A stretch of 44,134 nt of DNA, taken from an uncultured Mycoplasmatota bacterium. Lineage in GTDB: Bacteria > Bacillota_I > Bacilli_A > RF39 > UBA660. The stretch is taken from positions 1 through 44,134 of the forward strand of contig CAMEJC010000004.1 of NCBI GenBank assembly GCA_945919295.1, read 5' to 3'. Of the stretch, positions 9,128-18,877 are shown in pieces (positions within the stretch are counted from its first letter, which is position 1; every line of letters starts with the position of its first letter). Made by a program: the position numbers and the translations under genes. The notes beneath the pieces are model-generated. The model made no database searches, had not been told where the DNA came from, and worked only from the letters and a program-made list of their open reading frames with translations.

Positions 9128-10186
9128 ATGATAGAGAGACTTGAAGCAACTGAAAAGAGATATAATGAAATAGGAGAAGAATTATCTAATCCAGAAGTTA
9201 TATCTGATATAAAGAAAATGACTGATCTTTCTAAAGAGAGAACTAGTTTAGAAAAGATAGTGGAAGTATATAAAAAATATAAGAAAGTACTTGCGGATAT
9301 TGATGAAGCTAAAGAATTATTACATGATAAAGATATGGCTGATTTTGCAAAAGAGGAACTTGGTTTAGCAGAAGAAGAAAAGAAGAAATTAGAGGATGAA
9401 CTTGAAATTCTTTTGATACCACATGATCCTAATGATGATAAAAATGTTATTGTTGAAATTAGAGGAGCTGCTGGGGGAGATGAAGCTAATATTTTTGCTG
9501 GGGATTTATTTGATATGTATAGTAAGTATGCTAATCAAGAAGGTTGGAAAATTGAAATACTTAATGCTGTCGAGGGTACTGCTGGAGGATATGCACAGAT
9601 TGAGTTTATGGTTAAGGGAGATTCTGTATATTCTAAATTAAAATACGAAAGTGGTGCGCATAGGGTGCAGAGGGTTCCCGCAACAGAGAGTCAGGGAAGA
9701 GTACATACTAGTACTGCTACTGTTTTAGTTATGCCAGAAGCAGAGGAATTTGACTTTGAACTTGATGAGTCAGAAGTTAGAATCGATATTACAAGAAGTA
9801 GTGGTTGTGGAGGTCAAGGTGTTAACACAACAGATAGTGCGGTTAGACTTACACATATTCCAACAGGTATTATTGTTTATTCACAAACAGAAAGAAGTCA
9901 GATTAAGAATAAAGAACTTGCTTTTAAGATACTTAAAACGAGATTATATGATTTAAAACTTAGAGAACAAGAAGAAAAAGAGGCTGCAGAGAGAAAAGTT
10001 AAGATCGGTACTGGAGATAGAAGTGAAAAGATAAGAACATATAATTATCCACAAAATAGAATAACAGATCATAGAATTGGTTATACTTCAATGAATTTAG
10101 ATAGAGTAATGAATGGTGATATGGAAGATTTAATTGAAGCTTTAATTAATGAAAATCAGAAAAGGGAACTTGAAAAAAATGAATAG
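9128..10186 (+). CDS. prfA: Peptide chain release factor 1
   Basis: [18 protein letters not shown] (PxT motif) and [18 protein letters not shown] (GGQ motif). Confidence 0.98.
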   Translation: MIERLEATEKRYNEIGEELSNPEVISDIKKMTDLSKERTSLEKIVEVYKKYKKVLADIDEAKELLHDKDMADFAKEELGLAEEEKKKLEDELEILLIPHDPNDDKNVIVEIRGAAGGDEANIFAGDLFDMYSKYANQEGWKIEILNAVEGTAGGYAQIEFMVKGDSVYSKLKYESGAHRVQRVPATESQGRVHTSTATVLVMPEAEEFDFELDESEVRIDITRSSGCGGQGVNTTDSAVRLTHIPTGIIVYSQTERSQIKNKELAFKILKTRLYDLKLREQEEKEAAERKVKIGTGDRSEKIRTYNYPQNRITDHRIGYTSMNLDRVMNGDMEDLIEALINENQKRELEKNE

Positions 10187-10955
10187 TGATGATATAAAGA
10201 AAGAATTAGAGCAAAGAGGATTTGATTCTAATTCTTTTGATTATTTGTATAAGTATTTAAAAGACAATGATTTATTGAATAGATTAGATGAATATACTAA
10301 AAGATTATTAGATGGTGAACCTGTTCAATATATTATTGGCAATGTTAGTTTTTATGGAAATATTATTAATGTTAATAAAAATGTCTTGATACCGAGATTT
10401 GAGACGGAATTATTAGTTGAAAAGACTATTAAATTAATTAAAAAGAAATTTGATAAAAATATTGATATATTGGATATTGGAACTGGTAGTGGATGTATAG
10501 CTATTACTTTAGATAAAGAAATTAGTTGTGATGTTGATGGGGTTGATGTATCAGAAGATGCTCTTGATGTTGCTAGGAATAATAATATTTTAAATGAAAC
10601 TAATGTTAATTTTTTTATGAGTGATATTTTTTCTAATATTCATAAAAAATATGATGTTATTATTAGTAATCCTCCCTATATATCTTATGATGAAGAGATT
10701 ATGGATATTGTAAAAAATAATGAACCTAATAATGCTTTATATGCTGATAATAATGGATTATATTTTTATGATAAAATACTTAGTAAATGCTTATTATATT
10801 TGAAAGATAATTTTGTTATTGCTTTTGAAATAGGATATAATCAAGGTAGAGATATTGAAGCTCTTGCTTATAAATATTTATCTGATATTGATGTTTTGAT
10901 AGAAAAAGATTATAATGATAGGGATAGATTTGTTTTTATAAGTAGTAAATATTAA
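10179..10955 (+). CDS. prmC: Release factor glutamine methyltransferase PrmC
   Basis: [29 protein letters not shown]; overlaps the prfA 3' end by 8 nt (ATGAATAG). Confidence 0.97.
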   Translation: MNSDDIKKELEQRGFDSNSFDYLYKYLKDNDLLNRLDEYTKRLLDGEPVQYIIGNVSFYGNIINVNKNVLIPRFETELLVEKTIKLIKKKFDKNIDILDIGTGSGCIAITLDKEISCDVDGVDVSEDALDVARNNNILNETNVNFFMSDIFSNIHKKYDVIISNPPYISYDEEIMDIVKNNEPNNALYADNNGLYFYDKILSKCLLYLKDNFVIAFEIGYNQGRDIEALAYKYLSDIDVLIEKDYNDRDRFVFISSKY

Positions 10956-10966
10956 TTATTAAAATA

Positions 10967-10994
10967 AAAAAGAAGCTTTAGTTTGCTTCTTTTT
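10967..10994. terminator. Bidirectional terminator between prmC and zinc-ribbon gene
   Basis: AAAAAGAAGC / GCTTCTTTTT. Confidence 0.88.
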
Positions 10995-11265
10995 AACCAA
11001 TAGTGGCTACGATTATATTAAAGAATATACCGATACCCCATCCAATAAGACAATAAGTTAATACGCTTTTGGCTCTTATTGGAGTTTGGTTTTTCCAAGT
11101 AAAATATAATATTAATCCAACAATTGGAAAGAATAATGATAAGATATTCAAACCAACATTTGGTTTGTCTTCATCATTATTTTCTTCTTTTTTTACTTTG
11201 ACACCACATTTTGGACAAATATAAGCTTCTTTAGATATTTCAGCTCCACAATTTTCACAATACAT
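10993..11265 (-). CDS. Zinc-ribbon domain membrane protein
   Basis: MYCENCGAEISKEAYICPKCGVKV plus C-terminal TM segments. Confidence 0.88.
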   Translation of the reverse strand: MYCENCGAEISKEAYICPKCGVKVKKEENNDEDKPNVGLNILSLFFPIVGLILYFTWKNQTPIRAKSVLTYCLIGWGIGIFFNIIVATIG

Positions 11266-11314
11266 TTTTGTCTCCTCCTAATATAATTATATCATATTAA
11301 TTTTAGGAAAACAA

Positions 11315-13291
11315 TTATTCTCCTGCACTTATGGTGTTTTCTTCTTTGAATACGGCATCTAAATCTTTTGATGTTGTATCAAGTGTTGGTTCAGTACCTT
11401 TAAGATAAAAGAACATTTCTTTTTTTTCGTCATTTTCATTTGCAATTATTCCAGTAATGGGATTTACTAGGACTCCAACTACGTTGTCAGGTATATCATA
11501 CCAAGAGGCTTCATGTTCTTTAAAATATGCTTCCATGGTATCAATCCAAATATTTTTATGATAAGAATTATCACTACTATTGATTTTACTATTATCATCA
11601 TAACCATTCCAAACTCCTAAAACTGCATTTTGATTATATCCCATTATCCAAAGATCGGTATCTGTTGTTCCTGATTTGATGGCATATTTATGAGTGATAT
11701 TTGGAAGAAGTGATATTAGGGTTGGATAGTTATAGTCGATGAAATTTTTATTATATGTAGCAGTTAACATTTCATTTAAAATGAAAGTAAGACTGGAATT
11801 TAGAACGGCCTCTTTTTCTTCTTTATTTTCATATAAAACATTTCCTTTTGAATCTTCTACTTTTTTAATGAAATGTGGATTTACTTTATAGCCAAGATTG
11901 GCAAAAGTTGAATAGCCAGTAGTCATTTCAATTAGACTTATTTCTTCGGTACCAAGTGCAAGAGATGGAATTGGAGTTAACTCACTTGTTATTCCAATTC
12001 TTTTAGCGGTATTTATGAGCATATTTTCTCCGAGAAAAAGATGCGTTTTCACAGCATAAACATTATCAGAATATGAAATAGCCGCTGCCATAGAAATGGG
12101 GCCATTGGCATAATTATCGTTATAATTTTTGGGACTATATGTTTTGTCGCCTGCAAAGGTGAATGTTGTTTTTTCGCTCGTAAAAGATGATGATGCTGTG
12201 AATCCGCTTTCGAGGGCTGTATAATAGAGAAGTGGTTTCATAGTAGAACCAACTTGTCTTTTTGAATCGATTGCTCTGTTAAATTGGCTACTATTGTAGT
12301 TATTTCCTCCAATTAGGGCCATTACTCCGCCAGTATTTGGATCCATCATAATAGCGGCGGTTTCTATTTTGGTTTCATCATTTATATAGCTATAAACAGC
12401 GGTTTCTAAATCTTCTTGGGCATCTGTGTCAAGGGTTGTATATATTTTTAACCCACCAGTTTCAATTAATGAAGATGGTATTTCACTAAGTGAATTTAGT
12501 TCTTCTAGAACAGCATCGCGAAAGTAATTAATGCTTTTTAGATTACTAGTTTTTTGTTTTCCTACTATGATTATATTTGTATTAAGAGCGGTATTATACT
12601 CTTCTTCGGTTATTACTTTATTTTTTTTCATCATAAGTAGAACTACTTTTTGTCTTTCTTTTGCTAGATTGTAATTTTTAACTGGTGAATAATTATTGGG
12701 AGATTGAGGAATTCCCGCGAGCATTGATGCTTCGGCGATTGATAAATCGCTTGCTGATTTACCAAAGTAGTATTGGGATGCTGATTCGATACCATAGATG
12801 CCTCCATAGTTAATAGTATTTAAATAGCCTTCAAGGATTTCATCTTTGGTATAGTGGACTTCGAGCTCACAGGCGAGTTTGGCTTCATCAATTTTTCGCT
12901 TCCATGTTTTTTCGAAATTTAGAAAGAGATTTCTGGCATATTGTTGAGTTATTGTTGATGCTCCTTCTCCTTTATCTCTATTTATAATATTAGTTATCAT
13001 AGCTTTGACTATTCTTAAATAATCGAAACCAATATGTTTATAGAAATATTTATCTTCAGTAGCAATTGTGGCATTTATTAGGTTTTTATTTATTTTATCT
13101 AGGGGTATCCAGTCATCATTGGTTTGGAAAACTAATTCGTTTTTATTATCATATAGGTAATAAGATTGTGATTTGTTTATTTCCATTTTTGGTGTTATTA
13201 AACAATATAGGTAGACTGCAATATTACCAAATATTAAGATAATGATTGGTATTAAAATTATTTTAATAATTTTTTTTATTTTTTTCTTCAT
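11315..13291 (-). CDS. Class A penicillin-binding protein (transglycosylase/transpeptidase)
   Basis: ATEDKYFYKHIGFD, GASTITQQYARNLF glycosyltransferase motifs; GSTMKPLLYY (SxxK) and KSGTTDTD (KTG-like) transpeptidase motifs. Confidence 0.97.
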   Translation of the reverse strand: MKKKIKKIIKIILIPIIILIFGNIAVYLYCLITPKMEINKSQSYYLYDNKNELVFQTNDDWIPLDKINKNLINATIATEDKYFYKHIGFDYLRIVKAMITNIINRDKGEGASTITQQYARNLFLNFEKTWKRKIDEAKLACELEVHYTKDEILEGYLNTINYGGIYGIESASQYYFGKSASDLSIAEASMLAGIPQSPNNYSPVKNYNLAKERQKVVLLMMKKNKVITEEEYNTALNTNIIIVGKQKTSNLKSINYFRDAVLEELNSLSEIPSSLIETGGLKIYTTLDTDAQEDLETAVYSYINDETKIETAAIMMDPNTGGVMALIGGNNYNSSQFNRAIDSKRQVGSTMKPLLYYTALESGFTASSSFTSEKTTFTFAGDKTYSPKNYNDNYANGPISMAAAISYSDNVYAVKTHLFLGENMLINTAKRIGITSELTPIPSLALGTEEISLIEMTTGYSTFANLGYKVNPHFIKKVEDSKGNVLYENKEEKEAVLNSSLTFILNEMLTATYNKNFIDYNYPTLISLLPNITHKYAIKSGTTDTDLWIMGYNQNAVLGVWNGYDDNSKINSSDNSYHKNIWIDTMEAYFKEHEASWYDIPDNVVGVLVNPITGIIANENDEKKEMFFYLKGTEPTLDTTSKDLDAVFKEENTISAGE

Positions 13292-13357
13292 AAATATCCC
13301 TCTTTTAAGTATTTTGTTATAGCATTTATTATTATGTTAAAAAATTGTTAAAATATG

Positions 13358-13386
13358 TTGTATTTTTTCTAAAGATATGATATGAT
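13358..13386 (+). promoter_or_regulatory. Candidate promoter of DUF1934-argS-rpoE
   Basis: TTGTAT - 17 bp - TATGAT with extended TGA immediately upstream of -10. Confidence 0.6.
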
Positions 13387-13780
13387 TTCAAATGAAATGT
13401 TTGGAAGTGGTATTATTAGAATTAAAATTAAAGGATATTTAAAAAATAATACAGATAATGAACTTTTGGAATTTGAAGAAAAAGGAATTAAAATTAAAAA
13501 TAAAATTATTTATTATAATAATAATGTAAAGAATACGATTAAATTTAGTGATAAAGAAATAATACTGATAAGAGAAGGTAATGATTTTTTGAATACTTTT
13601 GTTTTTAATATAAATAGGAGTTATAGTAATTATTTATTAAAAGAAAATAATTATGATATTGATTTAGATGTTAATACATTCATTATGAATGTATCTGATA
13701 ATAGTATTTATGTTAAATATTTGATAGTGGAAACTAAATGTGAATATGAATTTAAAATAGAAACGAGTGATATATTATGA
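13382..13780 (+). CDS. DUF1934 (YwiB-like) protein; true start uncertain
   Basis: YwiB-like beta-barrel pattern upstream of argS; TGA overlaps argS ATG; annotated ATG overlaps a candidate -10 element. Confidence 0.75.
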   Translation: MISNEMFGSGIIRIKIKGYLKNNTDNELLEFEEKGIKIKNKIIYYNNNVKNTIKFSDKEIILIREGNDFLNTFVFNINRSYSNYLLKENNYDIDLDVNTFIMNVSDNSIYVKYLIVETKCEYEFKIETSDIL

Positions 13781-15384
13781 GTATAAAAAATAAACTACAG
13801 TATATTATAAAGAATAGTCTACCGGTTGATATGGATGTTAATAATATTATTATTGAAATTCCTAAAGATAGAAAAAATGGTGATTATTCTACTAATGTAG
13901 CTTTTTTACTTACAAAGAAACTTAAATCTAATCCAATGTTGATTGCTAATGATATTAAAGATAAAATTAATGATGAAATGATCGATAGAGTAGAAGTTGC
14001 AAGTCCTGGTTTTATTAATATTTATTTATCTAAGACTTTTTTACTTAGTAATATTAATGTTATTTTAGAAAAAGATAGTGATTATGGTAAAAGTAACTTT
14101 GGTAATGGGGAAAGAGTTAACTTGGAATATGTAAGTGCCAATCCTACTGGGACTCTTCATATTGGACATGGAAGAGGTGCTGTATATGGTGATAATTTAG
14201 CAAAAATTATGTCTTGGGCTGGATATGATGTAACTAAGGAATATTATGTTAATGATGCTGGTAATCAGATGTATAATCTTGGTATATCGATAAAAGAAAG
14301 ATATAAAGAAAAATGTGGATTAGAATGTAATTTACCAGAAAATGGATATCATGGTAGTGAGATAATTGATATTGCCCAGTCTTTATATGATACTTATGGT
14401 GAAAGTAAGTTAGAAGCTGATATAGAATTTTTTAAGAAAGAAGGACTTGATATACTACTTGAAAATATAAAGAAAGATTTAGATATATTTAGAGTAAATT
14501 TTGATGTATTTACTAGTGAACAAACTTTATATGATAAAGGACTTGTTGATATGACTTTGAGTAAGTTGCAAAGGAGTGGCAAATGTTATATAAATGAAGG
14601 GGCTTTATGGCTTAAAACTACTGATTTATATGATGAAAAGGATAGGGTACTTATAAAGAATGATGGTAATTATACTTATTTTCTTCCAGATATTGCTTAT
14701 CATAGTGATAAATTTAATAGAAAATTTGATAGATTAATAGATGTACTTGGTTCGGATCATCATGGTTATATTCATAGACTTAAATCTTCACTTGAAATTC
14801 TTGGGTATGATACTTCTAAACTAGATATAAAAATACTTCAGATGGTTAGATTAATAAAGAATGGTGAAGAAGTTAAGCTCAGTAAGAGAACAGGAAAGAC
14901 AATTACTTTGAATGAATTAATTGATGAAGTTGGTGTGAATGCTTCAAGGTATTTCTTTGCTTCGAAAAGTTTAGATACGCAAATGGATTTTGATTTGGAT
15001 TTAGCAGTTAAAAAGAGTAATGAAAATCCTATTTATTATATTGAATATGCTAATGCAAGAATATCTTCAATTATTAGAAATAAAGAAGAAGAATATATAA
15101 ATTCATTTAGTACTATTGATAATGAACTTGCATATACTATTTTGAATAAGTTAGTACAGTTTGAAGATGTTGTAATTGCTTCTGCTAGTAAGGGATTGCC
15201 TCATTTAGTTGCTAATTTTTTGTATGAACTTGCTAGTTTGTTTCATAGTTATTATTCGACAGAAAAGATTGTTACTGATGATGATGTTTATACGAAAGAG
15301 AGAATCGCTTTGATTAGAGCTATTAAAATTGTTATGAATAATGCTGCGAATATGCTTGGATTAATACTTAGAGAAGAAATGTAG
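13777..15384 (+). CDS. argS: Arginyl-tRNA synthetase
   Basis: YVSANPTGTLHIGHGRGAVYGD and KLSKRTGKTITL. Confidence 0.98.
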   Translation: MSIKNKLQYIIKNSLPVDMDVNNIIIEIPKDRKNGDYSTNVAFLLTKKLKSNPMLIANDIKDKINDEMIDRVEVASPGFINIYLSKTFLLSNINVILEKDSDYGKSNFGNGERVNLEYVSANPTGTLHIGHGRGAVYGDNLAKIMSWAGYDVTKEYYVNDAGNQMYNLGISIKERYKEKCGLECNLPENGYHGSEIIDIAQSLYDTYGESKLEADIEFFKKEGLDILLENIKKDLDIFRVNFDVFTSEQTLYDKGLVDMTLSKLQRSGKCYINEGALWLKTTDLYDEKDRVLIKNDGNYTYFLPDIAYHSDKFNRKFDRLIDVLGSDHHGYIHRLKSSLEILGYDTSKLDIKILQMVRLIKNGEEVKLSKRTGKTITLNELIDEVGVNASRYFFASKSLDTQMDFDLDLAVKKSNENPIYYIEYANARISSIIRNKEEEYINSFSTIDNELAYTILNKLVQFEDVVIASASKGLPHLVANFLYELASLFHSYYSTEKIVTDDDVYTKERIALIRAIKIVMNNAANMLGLILREEM

Positions 15385-15396
15385 GAGGAATATGAG

Positions 15397-15831
15397 ATGC
15401 TAAGTAAAATGAGTAAAGAAAATTTGGAACTACTTTCTTATACAAAGATTGCAGAGATGTATTTGAAGGAAAATAAAAAAACAATGAATACTGCTGAATT
15501 ATTTAAGGAAGTATGTGAGTTATTAGAACTTAGTGATGAGGAATATCAAGATAAAATTGCTGATTTTTTTGAGTCACTTACTACTTCGAAAGATTTTATA
15601 CTATTAAGTGATGGTAATTGGGATTTAAAGGTTAATCATTCTGTTAAAATTGATATTGATGATATATATGAAGAATCTGATACAGAAGAAGATGTAACAG
15701 AAGATGATGATTTATCAGAAGAGGACAATTATGATGATGATTATACTGATACAAGTGATGATGATTTAATAGATGATGATTATTCTGATTTAACAATAGT
15801 GGATGATACAGAACTAGATGAAGAAAGCTAG
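15397..15831 (+). CDS. rpoE: RNA polymerase delta subunit
   Basis: HARE-like N-terminus (SYTKIAEMYLKENKKTMNTAELFKEV) and highly acidic D/E tail; located after argS. Confidence 0.93.
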   Translation: MLSKMSKENLELLSYTKIAEMYLKENKKTMNTAELFKEVCELLELSDEEYQDKIADFFESLTTSKDFILLSDGNWDLKVNHSVKIDIDDIYEESDTEEDVTEDDDLSEEDNYDDDYTDTSDDDLIDDDYSDLTIVDDTELDEES

Positions 15832-15839
15832 TTCTTTTT
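15810..15839 (+). terminator. rpoE terminator, embedded in the 3' end of the CDS
   Basis: AGAACTAG / CTAGTTCT stem plus T tract. Confidence 0.85.
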
Positions 15840-16067
15840 CTTTGAAAAAAATTCATCTACTTATATGTACTTGATTTACCAAAAGGTATAATATTTACGA
15901 GTGATATTCTTAGTATAATTTAATTCCTATTATAAAATAGTGTAATCTATTATAAGTAAAGTCTTTCTAAAGAAAAATAAAATATATAAATGGATATGGT
16001 AACATATATAATGTTTATGATAAGTTTTATATTTATAGTAAGCTTTATTTATACACTAGAGGATGAG

Positions 16068-16097
16068 ATAGATATCTTGTTTCAGGATATCTATTTT
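16068..16097 (+). promoter_or_regulatory. Leader hairpin upstream of the DUF2229 pair, possible attenuator
   Basis: ATAGATATC / GATATCTAT perfect 9-bp stem, short T run, about 45 nt before the 16141 ATG. Confidence 0.45.
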
Positions 16098-16140
16098 GTA
16101 ATATTTAAATTTTTTGTTCATATGTTTAGTAGGAGGCAAT

Positions 16141-17061
16141 ATGAAGAAAAAGATAAGAATAGGAATACCGAGAGCACTTCTTTATTATCGTTATTATATT
16201 TTATGGAAGTCTTTTTTTGAAATAATTGGTTGCACAGTTGTACTTAGTTGTCCTACTAATAAAGAAATATTAGATAATGGTAAGTATTTATCTGTTGATG
16301 AGAGTTGTTTACCTTTTAAGATTTATTTAGGACATGTTAAGTATCTTAGTGATAAGTGTGATTATATATTAGTGCCTAGAATATGTAATTATGGTAAAGG
16401 TAAAAGAGTATGTATGAGATTTAATGGAGTATATGATGTGGTTTATAATCTTTTCCAAAATAATAATATATTAAATTATAATATTGATTATTTGAAAGGT
16501 AAATATGAATTTTTTGAATTCATAAAGATGGGTCTTAAAGTGAATAAAAATATATTTAGAGTTATCTTTTCTTATTTTGTAAGTAAAAAAAAGGAAAAGA
16601 AATATAATCTTTCTTTAAATAATAGGGAGATTAATACTTTAAAATCTAATAAACTTAAGATACTTATTGTGTCGCATCCTTATGTTGTATATGATGATTT
16701 TTTAGGTGGTAATGTTATTAGATACTTGAAAGAAAATGGTATTGATGTTTTATATTCTGACAGAATGGATAGGAAAGAATCTATTTGTTATGCTAAAGAA
16801 ATTTCGGACACTTTATATTGGCTTTATTCAAAAGAAAATATTGGTAGTATAGTGTATTATAAAGATGCTATTGATGGTATTATTTTTCTTTCTTCTTTTC
16901 CATGTGGTCCTGATTCTCTTGTTAATGAATTACTTATTAGAAAAATGGATAATATTCCGGTAATTAATATTATTCTCGATGAGAGCACTGCAACTTCTGG
17001 GCTTTATACGAGACTTGAGAGTTTTATAGATATTATAAAGGTAAGGCGAGAAAATGGATAG
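16141..17061 (+). CDS. DUF2229 / 2-hydroxyacyl-CoA dehydratase activase-related protein
   Basis: IGIPRALLYYRYYILWKSFFEIIG, SVDESCLPFKIYLGH, LSSFPCGPDSL, TSGLYTRLESFIDI; RBS AGGAGGCAAT before ATG. Confidence 0.88.
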   Translation: MKKKIRIGIPRALLYYRYYILWKSFFEIIGCTVVLSCPTNKEILDNGKYLSVDESCLPFKIYLGHVKYLSDKCDYILVPRICNYGKGKRVCMRFNGVYDVVYNLFQNNNILNYNIDYLKGKYEFFEFIKMGLKVNKNIFRVIFSYFVSKKKEKKYNLSLNNREINTLKSNKLKILIVSHPYVVYDDFLGGNVIRYLKENGIDVLYSDRMDRKESICYAKEISDTLYWLYSKENIGSIVYYKDAIDGIIFLSSFPCGPDSLVNELLIRKMDNIPVINIILDESTATSGLYTRLESFIDIIKVRRENG

Positions 17062-18115
17062 AGTTGTTTCTTTTCCACATTTGGGGAATTATTATATTGT
17101 TTTTGAATATTTTCTTTCTAATGTACTAAAATGCAAGGTTATTGTTCCTCCCGCTACTACGAAAAGAACTATTGAACTTGGAGCTAAGTATTCGCCAGAT
17201 TTTGTATGTGTTCCTTTTAAATATAATTTGGGTAATTATATTGAAACATTAGAAAAGGGAGCTAATACATTGATTCAAGGTGGTGGTGGGTGTAGATATG
17301 GTTATTATGGTGAACTGGAAGAAAAGATATTAAGAGATTTGGGATATAAATTTGAGTTTTATAATATGATTAGTGATAACCATATTTCTTTAAAAAAGGG
17401 TTATCGCTTTTGCAAAAAGATAAATAAAAAAACGAATCTTTTTATGTGTGGTTATTATTTATTTAACTCTTTACTTATGATTATTTTTATTGATAAAATT
17501 GAAAAATATTTGAGATTAAATATGGGGTTTGAAGTAGAAAAGGGTTCATTTGAAGAACTGGAGAAGAAATATTTTAATAGTTTTAAGAATAATGGAGTAT
17601 TTAAAAATATATATCTTTATTGTAAATATAAAAGGAAATTTAAAAAAATTGCTATAGATAAACCGAAAGATCATCTGAGAGTGGCAATTCTTGGAGAGTT
17701 ATATTCTCTTATTGATGATAATACATCATATAATACTGAAAGAAAACTTATTAAAATGGGAATAGAAGTATATAGAGATACTGATCTTACTTATTTGCTT
17801 ATTACAAAGAGATTCAAACTTGCTAGAATGATTAAAAGAGGTAAGAAATATATTAAATATCATTTGGGAGCTGATGCTTCTGGGACAATAGTTAAAAGTT
17901 TAGATGTTGCGAAGAAAGGTTTTGATGGTATTCTCCATCTTAAAAGTTTTGGATGTACACCGGAAATATCTGCGATGAGTATTTTGCCTAAAATATCTGA
18001 TGAATATAATATTCCTATTTTATATTTTAGTTTTGATGCGGAGGATAATGAGGTAGGAGTTGATACAAGATTAGAGGCTTTTTATGATATGATTAAAAGC
18101 AAAAAGGAAAAATAG
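17054..18115 (+). CDS. DUF2229 / acyl-CoA dehydratase activase-related protein, second copy
   Basis: VSFPHLGNYYIVFEYFL, DFVCVPFKYNLGNYIE, GGGGCRYGYYGEL, HLKSFGCTPE, GVDTRLEAFYDMI; overlaps previous CDS. Confidence 0.88.
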   Translation: MDRVVSFPHLGNYYIVFEYFLSNVLKCKVIVPPATTKRTIELGAKYSPDFVCVPFKYNLGNYIETLEKGANTLIQGGGGCRYGYYGELEEKILRDLGYKFEFYNMISDNHISLKKGYRFCKKINKKTNLFMCGYYLFNSLLMIIFIDKIEKYLRLNMGFEVEKGSFEELEKKYFNSFKNNGVFKNIYLYCKYKRKFKKIAIDKPKDHLRVAILGELYSLIDDNTSYNTERKLIKMGIEVYRDTDLTYLLITKRFKLARMIKRGKKYIKYHLGADASGTIVKSLDVAKKGFDGILHLKSFGCTPEISAMSILPKISDEYNIPILYFSFDAEDNEVGVDTRLEAFYDMIKSKKEK

Positions 18116-18129
18116 AATTTTCCTTTTTT
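18101..18129 (+). terminator. Terminator of the DUF2229 operon
   Basis: AAAAAGGAAAA / TTTTCCTTTTTT. Confidence 0.8.
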
Positions 18130-18178
18130 AACTTTTTAATATAAATTAAAAAATTATATTTTGTATATTAAAAAAATA

Positions 18179-18187
18179 TGATATAAT
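18179..18187 (+). promoter_or_regulatory. Extended -10 element of the VUT-like operon
   Basis: TGATATAAT. Confidence 0.65.
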
Positions 18188-18208
18188 ATAGATAGATAAG
18201 AAGGTGTT

Positions 18209-18877
18209 TTGATGAGTGCAATAGTTTTTCTTTTATTAATAGCTATTTCTATAGGATTAATATATTTAATTCATAGATATTTTGGAAAAAGTCAATTCTA
18301 CTTGATTGCAGTTATATATTCAATATTATCTTTTTTAATGTCTTTTAAATTAATAAAAGTATTTGGAGTAAATATTAATGCTAGTGTTATATTTAGTAGT
18401 GGACTATTGATTATATTGTATTATTTTATAAATAGATATGGAAAAAGTGAGATTAAAAGACTTATTATGGCTATTTTTGTTAGTACTTTTGTTAGTGGTT
18501 GTTTTTTAATGCTCAATACTTTTATGATTCCTTCTATATATGATAATAATTCTCCTTTTTATCAAAATTTGGTATTAGATAATTTGGCTATTGTAATATT
18601 ATATCCCATTTCTCTTCTTATTACTTTACTTCTTAGTTCTTATTGCTTTGAGCTACTAAAAAATGAAGATAAGAATAGGCTTATTAAAACTTTGGTTACT
18701 ATTATTGGCCTTATGTTTATAGATACTTTTATTTTTATTTATTTTAGTTATGCTATATTAATTAGATTTGATATTGCAATAGTAATTGCTTTGGATAATT
18801 ATTTAGTTAAGGCTATTATTATGGTTATTTATATACTAATTATTAATAAGGTGTTTAAGATAAGGAAGGTGAAATAA
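18209..18877 (+). CDS. VUT/YhhQ-like integral membrane protein, copy A
   Basis: Multi-TM; FGKSQFYLIAVIYSILSFLMSFKLIKVFGVNINASV...NRYGKSEIKRLI resembles the DUF165/VUT pattern. Confidence 0.65.
   Translation: MMSAIVFLLLIAISIGLIYLIHRYFGKSQFYLIAVIYSILSFLMSFKLIKVFGVNINASVIFSSGLLIILYYFINRYGKSEIKRLIMAIFVSTFVSGCFLMLNTFMIPSIYDNNSPFYQNLVLDNLAIVILYPISLLITLLLSSYCFELLKNEDKNRLIKTLVTIIGLMFIDTFIFIYFSYAILIRFDIAIVIALDNYLVKAIIMVIYILIINKVFKIRKVK

Noticed and set aside
9423-9956. ORFs 9423-9641 and 9750-9956
   Set aside because: Out-of-frame ORFs inside prfA
15640-15830. GATGAT-rich tract as a tandem repeat or CRISPR-like array
   Set aside because: Explained by the acidic C-terminal tail of RpoE delta; no spacer-repeat periodicity
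14394-15856. Minus-strand ORFs 14394-14582 and 15644-15856
   Set aside because: Antisense to argS and to the acidic D/E-rich rpoE tail; the His/Asn-rich translation reflects repeated GAT/GAA codons
15990-16220. Small TM-like ORF overlapping the first DUF2229 gene
   Set aside because: No RBS before its ATG, contains a strong hairpin, and runs out of frame into a confident CDS; kept only as a possible leader element
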